Part shown: positions 39,222 through 41,563 of the stretch, one piece after another
Numbering within the stretch: position 1 is the first letter of the stretch
How the letters are laid out: the number at the start of each line of letters is the position of its first letter
Assembly (NCBI RefSeq): GCF_001613365.1
Contig: NZ_BDCF01000061.1
Span: 1-41,563 of the forward strand
DNA from: Nocardia xishanensis NBRC 101358
GTDB lineage: Bacteria; Actinomycetota; Actinomycetes; Mycobacteriales; Mycobacteriaceae
Direction: 5' to 3'
Length of the DNA: 41,563 nt
Program-made: the position numbers and the translations under genes
Notes under the pieces: generated by a model
Told to the model about the DNA's origin: nothing
Database searches by the model: none
Seen by the model: only the letters and a program-made list of their open reading frames with translations

Positions 39222-40043
39222 TTGAGCGCGGTACTGATCTCTGCGGGGGACCTTCGGCAAGCATTGGCGGACAGGCGGTTTCGCCTACTCGACGTGCGCT
39301 GGGCGCTGGGCGATCCCGACGGGCCGCAGCACTACCTCGACGGGCACATTCCCGGCGCGGTCTTCGTCGATCTGGAGACCGAACTGGCCGCACCGCCCTC
39401 GCCCGCCCGCGGACGGCATCCGCTGCCCGATATCGGGCAGCTGGAGAAGTGCGCGCGCAGCTGGGGCATCCGCACCGGCGACCCGGTGGTCGTCTACGAC
39501 GCGACCGGCGGCATGGCGGCCGCGCGGGCGTGGTGGCTGCTGCGCTGGGCCGGTCTCGACGACGTCCGCATCCTCGACGGTGGCCTGCCCGCTTGGACGA
39601 GCGAGGGCGGCGAACTCGTCTCCGGCGCCGAACCCGACCCGGAGCCCGGCGACGTCGAGCTGCGGCCCGGCAGGCTTCCGGTGGTCGACGCCGATGCCGT
39701 CGCCAAATGGAAGGGCGTGCTGCTCGACGCCCGCGCGGGCGAGCGGTATCGCGGCGAGGTCGAGCCGGTCGATCCCAAGGCCGGGCACATCCCGGGCGCG
39801 GTGAGCGCGCCGACCGCCGAGAATCTCGACGCGGACGGACGCTTCCGCGCCGCGGCCGAATTGCGCGAGCGCTTCGCCGGATTCGGCTCCGGCCCGGTCG
39901 CGGTCTACTGCGGCTCCGGCATCACCGCCGCCCACCAGGTCGCCGCGTTGGCGGTCGCGGGCGTGGAGGCCGCGCTGTACCCGGGTTCTTGGTCGCAGTG
40001 GTCCAACGATCCCAAGCGACAGGTCGCGACGGGCGCACAGTAG
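39222..40043 (+). CDS. Sulfurtransferase with two rhodanese domains (SseA-like)
   Basis: 273 residues. The N-terminal rhodanese domain (about 8-130) has RFRLLDVRWALGDPDGPQHY and DGHIPGAVFVDLE but carries Asp (VVVYDATGG) in place of a catalytic Cys. The C-terminal domain has the active loop VYCGSGITA with Cys230. This is the normal division in tandem rhodaneses (thiosulfate or 3-mercaptopyruvate sulfurtransferases): the first domain is structural. The loop CGSGIT resembles the 3-mercaptopyruvate type. The start is TTG 39222 with GAGGAG at 39211-39216, 5 nt upstream. Cytoplasmic, no signal peptide. Confidence 0.93.
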   Translation: MSAVLISAGDLRQALADRRFRLLDVRWALGDPDGPQHYLDGHIPGAVFVDLETELAAPPSPARGRHPLPDIGQLEKCARSWGIRTGDPVVVYDATGGMAAARAWWLLRWAGLDDVRILDGGLPAWTSEGGELVSGAEPDPEPGDVELRPGRLPVVDADAVAKWKGVLLDARAGERYRGEVEPVDPKAGHIPGAVSAPTAENLDADGRFRAAAELRERFAGFGSGPVAVYCGSGITAAHQVAALAVAGVEAALYPGSWSQWSNDPKRQVATGAQ

Positions 40044-40133
40044 CTCCCTGAGACGAACCCGGCTTGTGCAGTACGGGCGCGCGGATTTCCCTCGTCGCGA
40101 TCGAGCGGACCATCGGGACGCCACGGACGCGCC

Positions 40134-40871
40134 TCACGGACAGCTGCGGGCGACATCGCGCAGTGCGGCGTCGTCCGCGGCGGTGACGGGCAGGTCGTAG
40201 CGCACCGCGACGGTGAGGTAGCGGCCCGCGTAGAAGCAGTGGCTCGCGCGCGACGGCGGCAACCACTCCGAGGGTGTGCCGTCGCCCTTGGCCTGGTTGA
40301 CGCGCGCCGAGGTGGCCAGCAGATTGGTCTCGACGTCGTTGGCGAACCGCACGCGCCGCTGCGTCGGCCAGGTGGACGCGCCCATGTCCCAGGCGGCGGC
40401 CAGCGGGTAGACGTGGTCGATCTGCACGGCGTGCGCGTCGGCCTTGCGGAAGGCGCCGCGCTCACCGGTGTACGGGTCATCGAGGGTGCCCGACACGACG
40501 ACGCAGTCGCGGGTGCCATCCCGGAAGCGCACGTCGGTGAGCTGGGCGGCGAGCACGTTGTTGCGGGTATCGCAGCCGTCGTGCCCGCCTGCGCCGTCGT
40601 GGTCGTCGGTCCACGACGGCCCGAAGACGCAGCCGTCTCCGTCGCGGCAGCCGCGCTCGTAGCCGCCGGGCCGCGGTCGCTCGGCGATCACCCTGACCTC
40701 GGCGAGCAACTGTTCGAGCTCGGCCCTGCTCGGACTGCCCGGTGCGGGCGCGACCGGTCCGGCGGACCACCCGCCGCAGGCCGCGAGCAGCAGCGCCGCG
40801 ACCAGCGGCGCGAGCGATCGACCCCGAATGTCCGCACGCACGATGCCACTTGTACTCGTGTGCACCGACAT
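40134..40871 (-). CDS. Secreted HNH endonuclease-family lipoprotein (DUF1524)
   Basis: 245 residues. The N-terminus has a hydrophobic segment ending in lipobox LLLAAC (Cys32), so the protein is probably lipid-anchored outside the membrane. If translation starts at GTG 40841 the Cys is residue 22, a more usual signal length. The mature part is of the HNH/DUF1524 type: AVQIDHVYPLAAAWDMGA supplies the DH metal-site pair, and FANDVETNLLATSARVNQAK plus GDGTPSEWLPP complete the domain. Four paired-looking Cys (RGCRDGDGCVFG; GCDTRNN) suit an exported protein. It probably cleaves nucleic acid outside the cell, perhaps for nutrient recovery (inference). Confidence 0.9.
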   Translation of the reverse strand: MSVHTSTSGIVRADIRGRSLAPLVAALLLAACGGWSAGPVAPAPGSPSRAELEQLLAEVRVIAERPRPGGYERGCRDGDGCVFGPSWTDDHDGAGGHDGCDTRNNVLAAQLTDVRFRDGTRDCVVVSGTLDDPYTGERGAFRKADAHAVQIDHVYPLAAAWDMGASTWPTQRRVRFANDVETNLLATSARVNQAKGDGTPSEWLPPSRASHCFYAGRYLTVAVRYDLPVTAADDAALRDVARSCP

Positions 40872-40921
40872 TCGCGGGTCTTGCGAAAAGCGAGCCGATC
40901 AGTTGTACGGCGGACGCGTCC

Positions 40922-41284
40922 TCACAACCAGGCGCGCGCCAGCAGGTCGTCGCCCGCGACCTCGGTCGCTCGCGGCGGGAATCTGGTGGCCGCGATCGAC
41001 TCGGTCTGCGTCCCGTCGTGCCCGATCAGCCAGGAGCCGCCGCGCTCCTCGCACTCGGCGATCTTGGCGAAGGTGGTGAGCAGGAAGGTGATCGCCTCGT
41101 GCGGGTCCGGGACCTGGGCCAGGTGCTGTGATTCCCCCGGACGTGACAGGTCGATCCACACGCCGCCCACACCGTCGAGACGCATCCCGACGATCTTCGC
41201 GGCGTTGACGAAGGTGAATTTGCGCCGTTCCCACGGCGTTGTAGGCGAGAAGCTCTGCTCGGTTACCTGGAGCAGAATTGTCAT
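40922..41284 (-). CDS. Uncharacterised protein, 120 residues
   Basis: I do not recognise the family. The protein has no signal peptide or membrane segment. Readable landmarks are WERRKFTFVNAAKIVGMRLD, VWIDLSRPGESQHLAQVPDP and GSWLIGHDGTQTESIAATRF. The mix of hydrophobic strands suggests a small alpha/beta fold. GGAGGG on the minus strand lies 7 nt before the ATG, so translation is likely. Codon use is native-like. The preceding HNH gene on the same strand lies 50 bp downstream, so they may be co-transcribed. Confidence 0.72.
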   Translation of the reverse strand: MTILLQVTEQSFSPTTPWERRKFTFVNAAKIVGMRLDGVGGVWIDLSRPGESQHLAQVPDPHEAITFLLTTFAKIAECEERGGSWLIGHDGTQTESIAATRFPPRATEVAGDDLLARAWL

Positions 41285-41423
41285 GCTGCTGCCCTCCGCT
41301 TTCCTTGAGACTCAGTGGGGTTCTCGGTTGTGACCAGCGGATATCCCAGTATGTTCCGGCCGGCGCCAGAAATCCAGGACAGCGCGGCGCCGAGATGTCG
41401 GACCCGCCTGATTGGATGGGCGG

Positions 41424-41563
41424 ATGCTGCACGGACTGTGGTCGCCAGGGGCCGGTCTGCTGCTGTGGACCGAGAACGGGGTGCCGGACGCGCTGCCCGA
41501 CCCGCTCGGCGGCGTCCTGCGCGCGTCGCGGTTCCGGCACCGGGCCGAGGTTCTCGCGCCCGC
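41424..41563 (+). CDS. helZ: N-terminus of SNF2/DEAD-box helicase (HelZ-like), truncated by window end
   Basis: Only the first 46 codons are inside the window: MLHGLWSPGAGLLLWTENGV, then DALPDPLGGVLRASRFRHRA. This beginning resembles mycobacterial HelZ (Rv2101), a SNF2-type helicase whose first residues are LHGFW followed by a LLW strand. The helicase motifs would lie beyond the edge. The ATG at 41424 is the only good start. It is divergent from the unknown gene at 40922-41284. Confidence 0.65.
   Translation, partial: MLHGLWSPGAGLLLWTENGVPDALPDPLGGVLRASRFRHRAEVLAP

Noticed and set aside
1..41563. tRNA, rRNA, insertion sequences, integrase genes, phage genes or CRISPR arrays
   Set aside because: Read by eye on both strands, none was found. 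Absence of small RNA genes cannot be proven without a covariance-model search.

Overview
This is a GC-rich actinobacterial chromosome segment. Gene content and order point to Mycobacteriales, most likely Nocardia or a close relative. The purK-purE-acyl-CoA dehydrogenase block with a GtrA gene beside it resembles the Rv3274c-Rv3277 neighbourhood of Mycobacterium tuberculosis. The three-gene pntAa-pntAb-pntB set, a mycothiol-dependent-isomerase-fold protein and a HelZ-like helicase at the right edge fit the same order. Several genes also show a TANNNT-like -10 box 6-7 nt upstream of an ATG or GTG, the mycobacterial leaderless-mRNA layout. Species assignment is inference.

Left part (1-5258), core metabolism: the end of a sensor histidine kinase, a convergent GtrA membrane protein, purK-purE (de novo purine synthesis), a TetR regulator and a FadE25-like acyl-CoA dehydrogenase. 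Two copies of an AGTGCC-based palindrome flank a likely promoter in front of the dehydrogenase. A strong terminator closes the block.

Centre (5259-19965), the accessory region: after an AT-richer non-coding stretch come a DUF6875-like gene and, 33 bp later, a single giant NRPS gene of 4513 codons. The NRPS reads C-A-T-E-C-A-T-C-A-T-C-T-TE. Its first C domain resembles the EntF type, its first residue should be epimerised to D, and its last module (C-T-TE) has no adenylation domain. That module must be loaded in trans, be non-elongating, or be the result of a deletion. The same C-T-TE ending is known in syringomycin synthetase SyrE. No MbtH protein, stand-alone A domain, phosphopantetheinyl transferase or exporter is visible in the window, so the product cannot be named. 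This is the best candidate for an undescribed system here.

Right part (19979-41563), mostly housekeeping: a small GNAT protein, a GlcD-type FAD oxidase, a small unknown protein, a second GtrA protein, and a tight HIT / mycothiol-dependent isomerase / peptidase S51 operon. The proton-translocating transhydrogenase operon follows, with a long palindromic operator candidate and a strong terminator. Next come a DUF5925-type AAA ATPase, an MFS transporter, a decayed NmrA-like reductase beside an intact AraC regulator with a thioesterase, an SDR, and a possible nucleoside-hydrolase remnant. An Lrp/AsnC regulator is divergent from a branched-chain 2-oxoacid dehydrogenase operon (E1 alpha, E1 beta, E2). 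The window ends with a BenE transporter, a rhodanese, an HNH-nuclease lipoprotein, an unknown protein and the first codons of a helicase. No tRNA, rRNA, insertion sequence or CRISPR array was seen.
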